A program made the position numbers and the translations under genes. A stretch of DNA of 64,000 bases, taken from contig MU400552.1 of NCBI GenBank assembly GCA_022578965.1, forward strand, positions 248,001 to 312,000, read 5' to 3'. The notes beneath the pieces are model-generated. The model searched no databases and was not told the DNA's origin. It saw nothing but the letters and a program-made list of their open reading frames with translations. The stretch is from Xylaria sp. FL1777. Taxonomy: Eukaryota > Ascomycota > Sordariomycetes > Xylariales > Xylariaceae. Positions 1 through 12,777 of the stretch are shown here, in pieces. How positions within the stretch are numbered: position 1 is the stretch's first letter; each line of letters begins with the position of its first letter.

Positions 1-1170
1 GCTTAGGAGGCCTAGGGCGAAGTTTGACCTCTTGGATGATGAAGTCCGGCGCTCGCCGGTTCACCTTTCTCTCCCGCTCTGGTGCTGATTCTCAATCTGC
101 TGCTCAGCTTGTTCGAGACCTCGAGGCCGCTGGTGCAGAAGTCAATATTGTACGCGGCGACGCTACATCGCGTAGTGACGTTGTTCGCGCCGTCGAGGGA
201 ACCCCCTCTAAATATCCGATCAAAGGTGTTGTGCACGCCGCCATGGTTTTGAAAGTAAGTAGAACAAGGCACAAGAAGATAACACTAAATGAGAGATTTG
301 TGACTAACTGAAGTTTTGTAGGACGCCCTATTCCATTCCATGAGTTTTGAGGCATGGCAGCAATCCACCCGGCCCAAAGTTATTGGTGCCTACAACCTGC
401 ACTCTGTCCTAGCTAAGGAACAACTTGACTTCTTTGTTATGACCAGTTCAGTCTCCGGTATCCTCGGGACACCTGGTCAAAGTAATTATGCTGCCGCTAA
501 TGCCTATCTGGATTCTCTTGCCCGGCACCGTCTTGCTCATAACACCCCTGCTACATCGGTAGTCCTTCCCATGGTCTTAGGTGTTGGTGTCGTTGCCGAG
601 AATTCAGACCTCGAGGATTCTCTAAAGCGCAAGGGCATGTACGGCGTCGATGAAGAACACCTAATCCAGTCTTTCGAAGCTTCCATTGTATCTCAAAACC
701 TGGATCAGGTTCCAGACCACGTAGTGGTGGGACTCGATCCTCTCAAGCTGCAAAAGGCCGTTAACGACACTGCTGCAACCGATAGTTTTTGGTTCGAGGA
801 TGCTCGATTTAGTCACGTCGTCCACGATATCAACTCAGCGGCTACAACAGCTGCTGGCGAAGGTAACGCACAGAGTATCTTAGCCGTCATCAAGGCGGCG
901 GCGTCGGCCAGCGAAGCCATCTCGGCTGTCAATGATCATTTCGTGGAGAAATTAGCGCGCATGCTGATGCTGAGTATTGATGATGTCGACCCCGAGGCGG
1001 GTTCCATCGCCTCGTATGGTATCGATTCGATGATCGGTGCAGAGCTTCGTAACTGGATCTTCAAGGAATATAAGATGGATGTGCCTTTCCAACAACTACT
1101 TGGGCCAACCTTGACGATCACCAAGTTCGCCGCACAGGTGTGCGCTCATCACAGCTCTGAGGCATCATAG
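1..1170 (+). CDS. Highly reducing polyketide synthase, 3' end (KR and ACP domains), partial
   Basis: The gene enters from the left edge; reading is open from base 3. Exons are <1-254 and 322-1170, with a 67-bp intron (GTAAGT donor, TGACTAAC branch site, GTAG end). The first residues (GGLGRSLTSWM) are the dinucleotide-binding loop of a beta-ketoreductase. After the intron the KR active site is visible as TSSVSG followed by SNYAAANAYLD (Ser, Tyr and Asn in place). The C terminus is an acyl carrier protein whose phosphopantetheine serine lies in GIDSMIGAELRNW. The protein ends about 50 residues later with no thioesterase or reductase domain, as is usual for fungal reducing PKSs, whose product is released by a separate enzyme. 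KS, AT, DH, methyltransferase and ER domains would lie upstream of the window and cannot be judged. Product unknown. It sits near UstYa-like and FAD-monooxygenase genes that could tailor its product. Confidence 0.93.
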
Positions 1171-2474
1171 GTGGCCTTGCGTCGAGGGCTTGCGCATGTA
1201 AAGCCTCGTATCTCTTAAGCAAGATGGATGTTATACGCATCGAAACCCTTCGATGGCACATCTATGCGGCTGACACAGAAGGCGATACAACGCCTTTACA
1301 AGGACTTACATTCTTTCTCTGGAAATTTTTGACTCTTGTTTTTCTTTTGTTGTTATTTAGATTGGGAGCATTAGATAGTGTCTCACGTCCGATGCAATGG
1401 TATATGTTGGTAGGAGACTTACCATGAGACTTAAATACTTTTAGCATACCAGAATTTCTTAGTGTTCCGTCGCTTAGCAATATAAAGATAGATTATTAAT
1501 TGTCAATCCAGTTTTCATAATATTAGTAAGTTGCCCTCTATATGTGCTGGGGTGACCATAGCCATAGCCCGTAGCCTCGTTTCTCGGTTTCCTCACGCGA
1601 AGGAATCTTTCGTTCTGAAATGGTTGAGCATGTCCTCTACGGCGACCTAGCTGTCGTATTTCGTTGCGGATAATCGGACGCGATTGAAGAGATTGTCGCG
1701 TTGCACAAGTAAAATATAACCAGCTCTCTGATTATCTAAATGGCGGAAATATTTACGCCGCCGAACTTTACTGTAGTTATATCACCAAAGATACGATATG
1801 CTTATAGTAAGATTATCAACAAATATGCGATGGTTTTCAGGGGCAGCTGGTGGAATAAGGGGCTCAATTGTGGCTAAGCCGCAACACCAGCCACGAGTTC
1901 AGCCACAGTGTTATGATAAACACAATAGCATGATAATCACGTCAGAGCGAACTAACACAATACACAGACATACTGTAATTCCTAATAACGTGAGATATCT
2001 CGATGTTAACATAAAGACATATCACTGCCGAAGCTCGTATTCGAACCAGCATGTACATTTCAAAGTATTTGCCACCTGACCTCAATCATTGGTTGCTTAT
2101 TACAGCCGTCAGACTGAGGCTGCGGCGTCGAAGCCACGTCAATTTTCCAGCTCGACCCGTATATGAGTTTGACAAGGGTTTTTCCGTAGGAATCGTATTG
2201 ACTAATCTTAGGTCAGCAGTCACACGAGATATCTAACGCCACATTTTGGTAATCAGGCAACAAAGCCTTCGTTTCTCAGTGGCCGCACGGTGCCGACAGC
2301 TTATCCGGCGAGGAGTCATCGCTTGTTGTTGACGAGTTTGCTGGCGGTGGTATTGTAAAAAGCCCGACTGGCGAAATATGTGTAGGCGCTTGTCGCCGTT
2401 TTTCGTCTGACAAGGAAGTATGCCGTAGTGGCCCTGAAAGTTGGTTTACGGGTTGGCTGTAGACTCCTAGGAAA
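1171..2474. other. Intergenic region
   Basis: About 1.3 kb between the PKS stop and the next TATA box. Only short unsupported frames are seen; no RNA gene or repeat was recognised. Confidence 0.5.
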
Positions 2475-2483
2475 TATATAAAT
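2475..2483 (+). promoter_or_regulatory. TATA box of the secreted-protein gene
   Basis: TATATAAAT lies 120 bp upstream of the ATG at 2603, followed by a pyrimidine-rich leader. Spacing suits a fungal TATA element. This is pattern evidence only. Confidence 0.4.
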
Positions 2484-2602
2484 ACTCCTTCCATTCTACC
2501 GCGCTTTTAATCTACGTTGGTGAATACGGCCTTGCCTAAATCCTCCATTCAAATTCACTCTAATCATTCTTCCAGCCCCTATTTCGGTATAACATTATCA
2601 TC

Positions 2603-3224
2603 ATGCGCCCTATCAGTACTTTAACGCCCATTATATCTCTCCTCCCTCTGGCTCTAGCGGCTCCTTACGGACGACGGCAACTTCATGAATTCGACCTTAA
2701 CAGTCTATTAGGAACTTTCCCAACAGCTGGGGTTTACGGTACCGGTCCCATCGACTCTTCTATAAGCATAACAGTCACCTACCCGGACCCGTCGTCTACC
2801 AGTGGCGCGAACCTTACCACGTCTTGCAGTTACGCTTGGCCTGCCAGCATCGGCCCGGGGCCAACGAACTGGACTACGTGTGAGGACTCATCGGTGCAAT
2901 GGCGTCTCCCAGAGAAAGGCTGGACTGCCTACAATAATTATCGCGTTGAGCTGTACCAGACATTGACAGCTGACGGGTAAGCACAGTCTATTTTCTTCGG
3001 AAATAATAGATTAATTCTGACCTACCTATTCCTGTAGCGCCGGTTTAGATGCCACACACTATCTTGATGTGAACCCCACAACGACGAGTGATCCTAGTGC
3101 ATATCTGAGTTGTCTCCAGATGGGCAAATTCACACCGACAATATGTGAACTTAATGGCCCATTGAGCGCTCATCCAGGTCCTGTGGTGATGTATGCTAGC
3201 GAAGAGACCGTGATGCCGAGTTAA
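2603..3224 (+). CDS. Small secreted protein of unknown function
   Basis: Two exons, 2603-2976 and 3038-3224, joined across a 61-bp intron (GTAAGC..CTGTAG), encode 186 residues. The N terminus is a clear signal peptide with a hydrophobic core (IISLLPLALAA) followed by a basic GRRQ stretch that could be a Kex2-type site. The mature chain has four cysteines (positions about 75, 91, 150 and 160), at least two N-glycosylation sequons (NLT, NWT), and no membrane segment or GPI-type tail. The start is chosen because it gives the signal peptide and lies 120 bp after a TATA box. I do not recognise the family; small secreted Cys-containing proteins of this size in fungi are often called candidate effectors, but nothing here shows that role. 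It lies between the PKS and the rhodopsin-like gene. Confidence 0.75.
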
Positions 3225-6042
3225 GATTTCAAGTTTGCGTCAAATAAGCACAAGGGTCGGCAAATCAAGTATTATAGGATATATTCCATAGGTCAGCTAG
3301 GAACGAATAGTATAGTTTACTCCATCAAATTATACATTCATGTTGCCAAGAAGTTCTACCCTTTTCCCGAGTTTGTAGATGATAATGCCTGCATAAATGG
3401 TAGTTAATATGAGTATAAGGGGCCATTATATACAGAGACTTCTGGCACTATGCATCTGAAAGGGAAGTGAAAATCTAAGCAGTAATCATAGCTGCTAAAT
3501 TCGTTGCACAAATCCATTATTGGCTTTCAGCCCTCATCACGAGCCTTTGTATACAATCCAAAATTACAGAGGAAGATGATGAGGTTGTAAAAGAACACGA
3601 CTAAAATTGGCCGAAGAGAAGATACCAGAACCTATGTATAGCTCTACAGTATTTCAATATCTCAATCTCCATAACTCTGCTATACCCTAAGCACTTCATT
3701 TCGTGCTAAAGATAAATAATGCACACTAATGAAATAGGCCACTATTTTACTTGCTACTGTTTGTGGTGATTCATGACCATCGCATTGATGATTAATTCCC
3801 TCACCTTCAAATCGACATTTCTTATGTGAAAATAGGCATATAATATAGTTTTTGTGACTTGTTCTTCAATGAATCCATTCATTTTTCATTGGAGTTAATT
3901 GGGAGTATTTTAAACACGATGTTATTTCATTTTTTAAAAGAAATTATGTGTATGTACAATGCAAATATAACAAGGGTTGCTAGTATCGAAGCTTGGAATT
4001 AGGAGATTAACTCTATTCAGAATATAATAGCCTATTATGGCTGCCCAAGGCCAGTTGCCTTTATTCTCCCGACTCTGCCAGGTATGGTGGCTGTCCTTGA
4101 CTCTATATACAATTGGTCCACCCTTCTTAACCTCCGGGTTTGTCAATATGTCTTAGATAAGCAAGGGCCCAATAGCTTCAAATTGAATACGGGATGTAGT
4201 CTTAATAACAGCAGTAGCTGGTGTAGAACCAATCCACGTGTCTCACCGAGCCATACATTTAGTTAGCGTACGAGGTGTTCAAGGCGTGCATGGCGTTTAG
4301 CGCTCATAACTGTAAATGATATCGAATCAATCAGAGTAACTTACCGGCTAGTGAAAGAAGTAACTAAATATGTGTTCTCATTGCGGGCCATTATTTAAAA
4401 TATTTAAACGTATCTATATAAAATGCTCTTCCAGTGGCCTCTTTGGACAGGCTAGCATATGCTGAAACAGGCCAGTTTAGAAACTAGGCGGGGACAAGAA
4501 AATGTTAAACATATGATAGGTGAGTAACCGAAACCCGGTCAAGAAACTGGTCTTAAGTTGAACTTCTACGTCTCTCGATGGCTCGTGAGCAGATCATACT
4601 CTTTTGCCGACTGCTAGAGACATCACTTGTAGAGCCATGACACCAACTTCCTCTTTTCACTTCTCCTGAGCTCGCGAGTTCAATTATTTATCAGGATATC
4701 TTCTCGCCCTAGTATCTTGCAATAGGAATTTATTTTTATCCTGTTCTGGGCACATGGTGGCGCCGTAAAGATACTGGGAAAGAACAAGGGTGAAAATCAG
4801 TTATGCATATAACCACCATGGTATTCATAGTTTCTAATGGCCTTTTTACGTCACGCAGTCAATCTCCTTACCAATGTTATTGTTTTCTTGTCCTTATAGA
4901 TCTCATTAAGTTGTATTCAGGTGTTTAGATAGTGGAGTAAAATGAGTAATGGTGTGAGGTTGTAATAGCTCCCCCTATTATAATGTTTGAAAAAGAAGGG
5001 GAACTTTACACTGATGAATATACATCGAGGAGTGCTTCAATAGTTAATTGATATTTCGTTTAACTCAATCAGCAGGTTTCCCAAATGAAACTCAAAATAA
5101 ATACGATAGGAAGTGCAAATTTGGCCTATCTCCTAGAGGCTAGTAGATGAACGAGTACCCCTATTTACAGCCTAGGGTACTCAGTAGTGTTGCCTTAGAC
5201 CCACTAAGTCCTTTACGGGGACATGGGTTTATGCACTACCATGTCACTCACACATCATTAAGTATATCATTGGGTACCGATTATTTGGTTGCCAGCCCTA
5301 TTGGATAAGTAGGTAATTATGTTGACGTTTAAGAACACCCAGTGGGAGCCAATGTTGTTTACCTACGCTATCCGCCTAGGAGTACATGCAACATTATTCA
5401 TTATTATCATAACTCCTACGTACACGAATTGAAGTCTTACGTATTTGGCCGCTCGACAAAATCTAGCTGAGGCTTATCTTCGCGATGGGTCTCTAGGGCT
5501 GGCTCAGTTGGGTCCTTGAGTTCTTGGCAATACTGCGTAGGCCAAGGCCTCTAAGCCCTAACCCACACTGCGGCTGAAGTGTCGTCTCATATCATGATCA
5601 TTACCGTTTGAGCATCGGCAGTGGCATACGCCTCATACATCCAAATCCCGGAGCTAAAACTTGGGAGCCTTGCCAGTATAAGCCGATGACTATGAAGCGG
5701 GAATGACTGTGGCATGATTGATATGCTGTGTCCATGGGACGATAGCATCGGCACACGCAGACCACTTCGAAGTACTCGGGGTCAGGATCCCAGATAACTA
5801 GCCGAAATCTCCCTCTTCCGACTGCTCGAGTCCTTTGGGAATCTCGGACCACCGGCTCAATGAAGGCATACCTTACCTGGGCACCAATGACACGTCGGTC
5901 GGATCGCGCACTGGAAGGATCGCAAGTGACGTCGGAAAAGAAAGGCGTCAGGGAAGACTGCGCTGTATTACGCCGTAATCAAATGTGTCCGGGGGTAGCT
6001 GCACAGGCCGCGGCATCATACAGCCACCAAGAAAACAGTTGG
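3225..6042. other. Long AT-rich gene-poor stretch
   Basis: About 2.8 kb with no supportable gene. AT content is visibly higher than in flanking exons and all frames are short. No terminal repeats or transposase motifs were recognised; it could be old repeat-derived sequence. Confidence 0.45.
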
Positions 6043-6453
6043 TCAGTATGTAGAAGTCACCGAAAAAGCACCGACAGGTGCTTGAGCATGTCGCAGGCGA
6101 TTAAGGACATTGTAGACGAGCCTTGCGTCGGCAATGGGGATGCTAAAGTAATGAACTGCCACGAACACAGCAACAGCACGAAGCAGCCCATGAAAGGGGT
6201 GTGTAAGGAGATGCCTAGAGTTCAATAAATCCACAAACGATAAGAAGGTCCACTGGCCCTGGCCATCACGCGCAGGAAGTAGAGCTATAATATATCCAAT
6301 CTGGAAATGTCGGTCAGCGACGTAAGTAATCACTCGGATATGCAGCTTACTGGCCAGCCACCACCGAATCAAGTGGGTAGAGAGATAACGCTCAGTTCCC
6401 TGAATGTTACATTCTGTCAAGAATGCAGAATAGAATGCGACGACCACTCCCAC
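6043..6453 (-). other. Unresolved open frame, possible exon of a decayed gene
   Basis: A 136-codon open frame on the minus strand contains hydrophobic stretches (VGVVVAFYSAF; LLRAVAVFVAVHYF) but no recognisable domain. A possible 50-bp intron inside it (GTAAGC..TTCCAG, beginning near 6352) would break the frame, so it cannot be spliced cleanly to what follows. It lies just 3' of the phase-consistent exons at 6557-6914 and may be the eroded remainder of the same gene. No function is proposed. Confidence 0.2.
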
Positions 6454-6556
6454 AACTATAGTCGAGTGAAACGTGGGGTATGGGTGAACTCACCACCCTG
6501 CAGGCTGCCTAGGCGTGCATTTGCCTTTCTCTCGAGTTTGCCCTTTGCTTACTTAC

Positions 6557-6914
6557 AAGGCTATCATAAGTCTCATACATATTAAAGAGGGTCACTAGGA
6601 CTGATACAGGGGTTACGACGACGAGTATCCCGGAATTGCTTACCGTCTACCGTATTCCCCAGTCTGCCTGGGCTTTTTTGTTGATTGTACAGCTGTGCCA
6701 GGTATTGTTCCTTCGGACGAACGATTGGTCCGCTTAATTGCTGACCAGTACAGTCAAAATCGATAGTGCTCCAGCCTACTTCAAGAATGCATAGAGGGGT
6801 GTAAAAGTGCACCGTTCATACAGCATCTGTGTTACCATATGGTCTTACTTGCGTAGAAGCGAACGCACCCCCGTGGTATAGGGTCTTTCTTGATTCGAGC
6901 GCCGGCTTCGCAAC
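6557..6914 (-). pseudogene. Unresolved gene relic, possibly a fungal transcription-factor fragment
   Basis: Three minus-strand segments join in a consistent phase: 6914-6849 (GTAAGA donor), 6740-6644 (GTAAGC donor) and 6600-6557 (GTAAGT donor). Together they give about 69 residues ending in LVTLFNMYETYDSL. The pattern of an alpha-helical stretch followed by a leucine-rich LxxLFxMYE segment recalls the middle domain of fungal Zn2Cys6 transcription factors, but no zinc cluster was found upstream and the frame closes downstream. No start codon or stop can be placed. It may be a decayed regulator of the neighbouring cluster, or chance; confidence is low. Confidence 0.25.
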
Positions 6915-7482
6915 TCTAATTATAGGAGCTTTAAGCAGAAGTAGAAATTTACCATCGTCTCGATCAGAAGAACGATCTACGAATCACAACGGCAGGTTGG
7001 TCATAGCTTATACCCTCCTTGTGATGAGTGAAATAATAGACATGGTGTATAGGTAGTATGCAAATATTATGCTCAAGCAGTTTGGCAGATAGGAGAACTG
7101 ATGCATTAGTAGCCGACTCATTTCTACCAAGGGCTACAAACCGATGAGGCCCGATGAGTAACATCTCGATCAAGAGAGGAGACACTCATTTCAAGTTGCT
7201 GCCATAATTGAAGTTGGTTTATTATTTGCTTCTAGGTAGCTCGTGAATTATTCATGCCAGGAGTCGTTATTACGCGAGTTAGCTTTGGCATGCAGTAATC
7301 AGCAAACGCAGCTTAGCTCTCCCTGAAAATGATCAGTAGATGATAAGTTGAACAATTTTTGGCTAGCTTCAAGCTAATTTGTCTACTTTCAGACACTTCA
7401 GAGTCCTGTATGACTACCTTTTTGGACATGACAACTAGGCAGCGCACCGATACGTAAGCTACCAGCGGCACTTTTCTAAGCA

Positions 7483-9075
7483 TCACTTTTCATTCCCCCG
7501 CACACTCGTATGCCCTGCTTCTGGCAAATCATTAGTGGACGAGATGGTACTCATGGCGTGTGTCTCCGTTGTTGACAGCAAATAATCTTGTTGGCCCAGC
7601 ATCTTCCTTGGTGACTGTCCGTTACTTGCTGTTTTACCGCTACTCGCGTATTCCACATCCACTGCCTTGAGGACGTGGATATGGTCGATATCACCCCCAT
7701 GCTGACGCCCGGGCCCAGCATAAACATCATCCCCTTCCGGATCCCGAAGTTTGAAGCTAGAAGCTGTTTTGGAGGAGAGGAAGTAGAAGAAGTCTCGAGT
7801 GTTGCGGATAATAACAACTAGGGGTCCTGAGCCTAAAAGGACATGCAAAGACGGTAGACAGACCGAGAAGGTACCAGTTCCCATCACAACAATCACCCAG
7901 TACGCTTCTCTAGTGAGGAAGTCTATTGCACAGAAAAGTAAGTCATGATTATGTCAATAGGCTAGTGGGGCTCCACTTTTCCTTCAGGGGTAAAATAAGG
8001 AGATATATGGCGCTCACACTGCTGGTCCATTCTCGGATTGAAACCGTATCTCACGAGATCTATTTCCTCTATCATTCGGATAAGGGAGGCAATAAGGGTA
8101 CTGATAGGCGTTAACAGTCACCCTTTATTAGCTGTAGAGTCTTCACGGATAAGGGAAAACGTAGACGACGTAATTAGATGTAATAGGTATACTTACACAG
8201 ATCCAATAGCAAATACGGCGCAGACGGCGAACCTTCGGTCTCTTGACATGTTTAATCGCCAGACCAATGGCACCGGTATCAGAAATATGATGATATCCAG
8301 GATGAAATCAGATATGCACAGACCAGAGTTAAGGGGGGTCTGGTGTGGGCAGTTGGCCAAGTCCACAGAAGGGACAGCCCATTGGGCAGAGATGTTGGTA
8401 CCGCACTGGAAGAGGAATGCGAAGAAAAATCCCAGCATCCAGGCTAGAACAACAACAATGAAGGTGATAAGTAGGTAACTAATAATCTGTTTGCGGTCGA
8501 TGGCGAAGACGCGCAAGTAGAAGAAGAGGATGCTAGCCTTGTAACAACCGACGGTCAAGGGGGTTACAATCTGGTAGGCGAACTGTGTCTGTTTTCAGAT
8601 GTAGAAGCTTCAGTATGGCCACTATAGCAGGAGTATCGTCGCTTATTGTAAAGTCCCTTACTATTGCCGCCAAGCGGGTCTGTGGTGATTGAAAGTCCAG
8701 CGGACTTCCTTGAAACCCGGGTGGAAATACAACATGGTAGCCCAACGAGTGATGAGAGACGGCGTAAAGAACGAGGATACCATAGCCAACAGTCAGGATC
8801 TGCGTCACATACAATCAGTGACATAGGTACCAGTGATCTCAAATGTTAGTCCATTTCCAAAGTCTTGGCTTCCTGAATACTCGGTAGGAGTGCAACAGCC
8901 GACGTACCAAGGCCGCGGCACTAAACCAGTCGTCCGCTTTAAGTTGTGTGGCCTGTTTTTTTCTTGCGTAAAATCTTCCGCTGACAGCGAGGATATCAAT
9001 TAGACCTAGTATGACTGTCGCCGCTACTAGGTGACCAGCAGTTTGGTCATAGGTTTGGGGAAGCGTGTCGAACAT
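7483..9075 (-). CDS. Fungal rhodopsin-domain integral membrane protein (SAT4/PTH11-like)
   Basis: Five exons, 9075-8908, 8799-8662, 8588-8197, 8100-8018 and 7922-7483, join in phase across GT..AG introns and give 406 residues. Seven hydrophobic segments are spread over the first 290 residues, starting with VAATVILGLIDILAVSGRFY. The family's usual features are present: KADDWF after helix 1, a TQFAYQIVTPLTVGCYKASI block at about residues 102-122 with FFYLRVF after it, cysteines in the extracellular loops, and LIPVPLVWRLNMSRDRR after helix 5. The tail of about 100 residues is polar and low-complexity. These proteins sit in the plasma membrane and are grouped with PTH11-like receptors; ligand and coupling are unknown. 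It diverges from the UstYa gene. A second member of the same family lies at 61933. Confidence 0.88.
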
Positions 9076-10839
9076 TGCTCACGGGGTGCAGCGGGTACAG
9101 GCGAATTAACAGGCCGAAATTTGAAGGAAAGACTACCAATATTGGTAGAACTATTTATCAAGCGGTTTAGCTAACAAATATGTATTTTGATCTCAAGGAC
9201 CCCGACGTATGTTCTGTACGGTCGGTATCCGATCTGATAGATGCTTCTTGTTTTAGAAAGAATAAAGTATAATTAAGTGTGGAGCTTTTTTTTTTCTCAA
9301 GCTGTAAGCAGTCCATCATTGCGTCGCATTGCTGCTCCTCTGCTGGTTTGACAGTCCCCCTGAGTGATAGATCGTATATAAAATACTAAATGCGGATGCC
9401 ACCATGATACTGGGCACTGCAGGCTGAAAAAATATGCGACCTTCCTATCTTCCAAGATCTAGCTGCCATGTTATTTTTAATATCAATTAATCGTACTACT
9501 TGTGAATAGGACGAGTGGGTTACTGAGGCCGCTCGAGACGGGAACGACCCAAAGCCACAAAATGTATGGTGACCCTGGAAAATGTCTGCTCTCTGTATCG
9601 CCAGTCTCCGCATCCGACGTCCTTCAAGGATCATTTATGCGCGACTGCAGCGAATTACTTCGTATTATCGTATTATTTCTTCCTAGCTACGAACCCTGAC
9701 GAGCACATTTGGCATTCCACCCCAAATAGGCAGCTCTCGTCGCGTGGTAATGCAAATGGAGCCTAGGACTCACCACACGGCACCTGCAGCAGCACAGGTA
9801 CTATCTTGTCACATAGGTATGACATCACTGATAGCTACTATACGTAGTAAACCTCTAGGCCAAAACTATATCGAGTGAAGGTTATATTCTGTGGAATCTG
9901 TGTGCTTCGTCGAATAGCCCACTAGTATATAGTTTATAGGAGCAAGTCTGACAGTATACCCTCCACCATGTCCTAGCCTTATCATCCACAGTATATCCAT
10001 GCTCAACTTCGGCTTCGAAGACTCAGGCCGTTAAACTCGATATTTAGGTATCGGGCTCGGGTTCGGCAACCGAATTGACGACTCCGTAGTCTATCAGAGT
10101 CTTGGGTTTGTGGACCTCAGAGTCTTAGTAGTGAGTGTTAATGTTTGTACAAGACGAGAGATTCATACGGTACTTTTATCTAAATTACTCATTACATACC
10201 TTGAGAGACAGGCATGGCCACAACGAGCCCTAAGACTAGGGATAGAAGCGTGAAGCATGCCTTGAAGAAGCGCATAGTGGTGTTTAATACGTCGAGAGAA
10301 GAGAAACTTAGAGTATGGTTACGTTATTATGCGTCCCTCGAGAGAGATATGGATGCAATGAATAGGTATGGAATGACTGAAGACTGCACTGATCGAAGAC
10401 TCAGAAAGCTTCGAGCTTCAGGCAGACATACGCCGACTCTTATAGATGTTTCTGATGGCCTTGTCAAGGGATATTTCAGAGGTACCTCTGCCGATAGTCC
10501 GGAATGTCTCGAACGAAGTCAGGCCCGCATATCCAGTCGATAGTTGCGAATCCCTGCACTTGCATCGTTGGGTTTCAGTAGAAGTCATGTGCATTCGAGA
10601 TAATTATCGTAGGCCACGTCTATGGACATGGGAGAGGTTCTAGGTCTAGGACCACATGAGTGCAGTCTTATCAATGGTGTCATGAACGACCCCGTTGTCT
10701 GGGCATAAAATCAGCGAACTCGGCATTGATATACAAAGAGACCCGTAAATTTTGCCATCGCCTATCCTGTTGTTTAAAACTAAGCAGTCGTGAATCTAAT
10801 TCTCTCTCCCTAGCGTCATTCATATTTTTGCAAGATACG
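9076..10839. promoter_or_regulatory. Divergent intergenic region between rhodopsin-like and UstYa-like genes
   Basis: About 1.76 kb separates two divergent starts, so it should hold both promoters. No TATA box, operator repeat or small precursor gene with repeated Lys-Arg-flanked peptides (as in UstYa-type RiPP clusters) was recognised; a small frame at 10214-10543 lacks support. Confidence 0.4.
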
Positions 10840-11938
10840 ATGAGCTTTCTTTCATCCTCACCAAGCCCAGAATTCGACGAGGAAAGCCAGTTTCTTCACT
10901 CAGACAAAGAGAACGGAGCCTACTGGTCCTCTGATTCAGGGCGTTCTACCAATGGCATCACCGCGGGAACCTTCACATGGAGTCGGGTTTATGTCTTCGC
11001 CCTCCACATCGCACTCGTCTTGACCGGAGCACTATTCTGGTTAAGAAACCAGGGGGGTGCTGAAATCATTCCTCTGGCAGGTCGCTCATGGTGTCAGTAC
11101 CAACCCATCGGTGTCTCTTGTTAGAGCCCAGTATATCGTTCTTAGCAGCCTCATCTAACGAAATTGGCTAGCACCGGTTCATAAATTCCTTGAGTATGAA
11201 GTCAGGGCTGATAACTCGTCCTTGTACAACACAGAATCAAAGTACTCTGGTCCCCCAAGTCAAGAGAGCGACGATGCATGGTGGGAGCTGATGAGTCGTG
11301 AGTTTAGCCTGCCCATCCAGTAGGCCAAAATAAGTATACTAATTTCTACTACTTTCTCTATTCAGCTGCTCTGTTTAATGCCTCCGCCGAAGAGATTGAG
11401 CGAGCGGGAGAGAGTCTTGAGGATGCAGCTGAGGTGACAGTAGGAGGCTATCTCGCCGGCCTCGGTGTCTACCACGAGCTACACTGTCTTCACACCATAC
11501 GCACATACATACATGAGTACTACTATCACCCAAACATGTCACATTCTGAAAGATCCGTCATGCGTCATCACATTGATCATTGTATTGAACTCATCCGCTC
11601 CACCATTATTTGCCATGGAACCACGGATTTTGAGGTTTTCTTCTGGGGAGAGAACTCGGATGAGCTTCCTGAAGCTAGATCTAGTGCCAAACGGGTATGT
11701 GTCAAGTGGGATTCTCTTCACAATTGGAGTAAATCGCGTTTTGTGAGAGGAGACGATCCTCCGGTGAAGCCAAGGCCAGCAAGGTAAGTGTCTAGGATGT
11801 TTATCTAAGAATGATAAATGAATGCTCATTCCCATATTTTATAGTACTATAGGCCACACGCATGATCATGATCATGATGAACACGGGCACGAACATGATC
11901 ATGAGCATGAGCATGAGCTTGAACGCGTAACACGGTGA
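10840..11938 (+). CDS. UstYa-like (DUF3328) oxidase with a histidine-rich C-terminal tail
   Basis: Four exons, 10840-11092, 11172-11297, 11366-11783 and 11845-11938, give 296 residues. One membrane helix lies near residues 49-67 (VYVFALHIALVLTGALFWL), so the catalytic part would face the lumen. The family's paired HxxHC motifs are present: YHELHCLHTIRTY and HHIDHCIELIRSTIICHGTTD. UstYa-family proteins act in ustiloxin, cyclochlorotine and related pathways as oxidative cyclases or hydroxylases, probably metal-dependent through these histidines. Unusual here is the last exon: it encodes a tail of alternating His-Asp and His-Glu residues (GHTHDHDHDEHGHEHDHE and on), a likely metal-binding extension. 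The first donor (GTCAGT at 11093) was chosen to give the W-SPV-x3-EYE junction typical of the family; it is the least certain splice. The FAD monooxygenase follows in the same direction. Confidence 0.88.
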
Positions 11939-12777
11939 AGATAACCGGGGAAGGAGATGTCATGATTTCGTCGCATCAAATACCCCTTTTCGGCCATTTT
12001 TGTTATTTGGAATGGTAGATGCTGATTGGAGCATGGCGGAAATAAATGCCAAAATAATGACCGGGAGTCATGGTCTGAAGACTTTCCAACGTTGGCGATG
12101 CCAGCTAACTAAGGACTTGATCAACAATTTAGTTTTATAGAATTGGACAGCACTTTTCCTCACTTTCAGTAGTTATCGTCTAGCCCTTACCGCAGAGTTC
12201 GGTACTTCTAGAAGTCTTAACGAAAAAATCGCCAAAAATATAGTGTAACTTCAAGAGTATGTGTAACTATTTTGTTGAGTGTTATCTGGTCTTCAGAAAT
12301 GGAAGAATGGAACATGGAAAACGACCATGCGTGAGACCTTGATGGTGTCATTATGCTCGCGACCCCTCTCTCCATGCTACATAAGCCAGATATTGTGAGT
12401 AGGCGTAGCATATCAAACTCTCTATACCTCCTCGGTGAGAATATTGAGCCGAGAAGACGTAACACTTTGCATATGCAACGTAGACATTTAACTCCTTGTG
12501 TAACTCCCGCCCCGAGGGGCTGGTGACCTTGCTTCCGACAAGGGTAAAAAAAGGGCGATAAGAATGTAGGACTAATCAGTTTCTCAAAATGCATGAGGCC
12601 AGGACTGGTCCGATTCCCCCCGATGATCAAATCTCACTGCCTCCTCAATAATCAATTAACTGACCATCGACTTGGCAGCAGCAAGCACGAGGGAAATCAT
12701 CGATTTCGCACACCGCCAATTCTCAACGCCGCCGCTGCTGTTTCCGCATTTTTGCAGTTTGATTGATTTTCACCCGG
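11939..12777. other. Intergenic region
   Basis: About 0.84 kb between the UstYa-like gene and the FAD monooxygenase start region; the promoter of the latter should lie here. No repeat or RNA gene seen. Confidence 0.4.

Noticed and set aside
10214..10543. A 109-codon frame upstream of the UstYa-like gene, examined as a possible RiPP precursor
   Set aside because: No signal peptide and no repeated core peptides between Lys-Arg sites; it looks like a chance frame.
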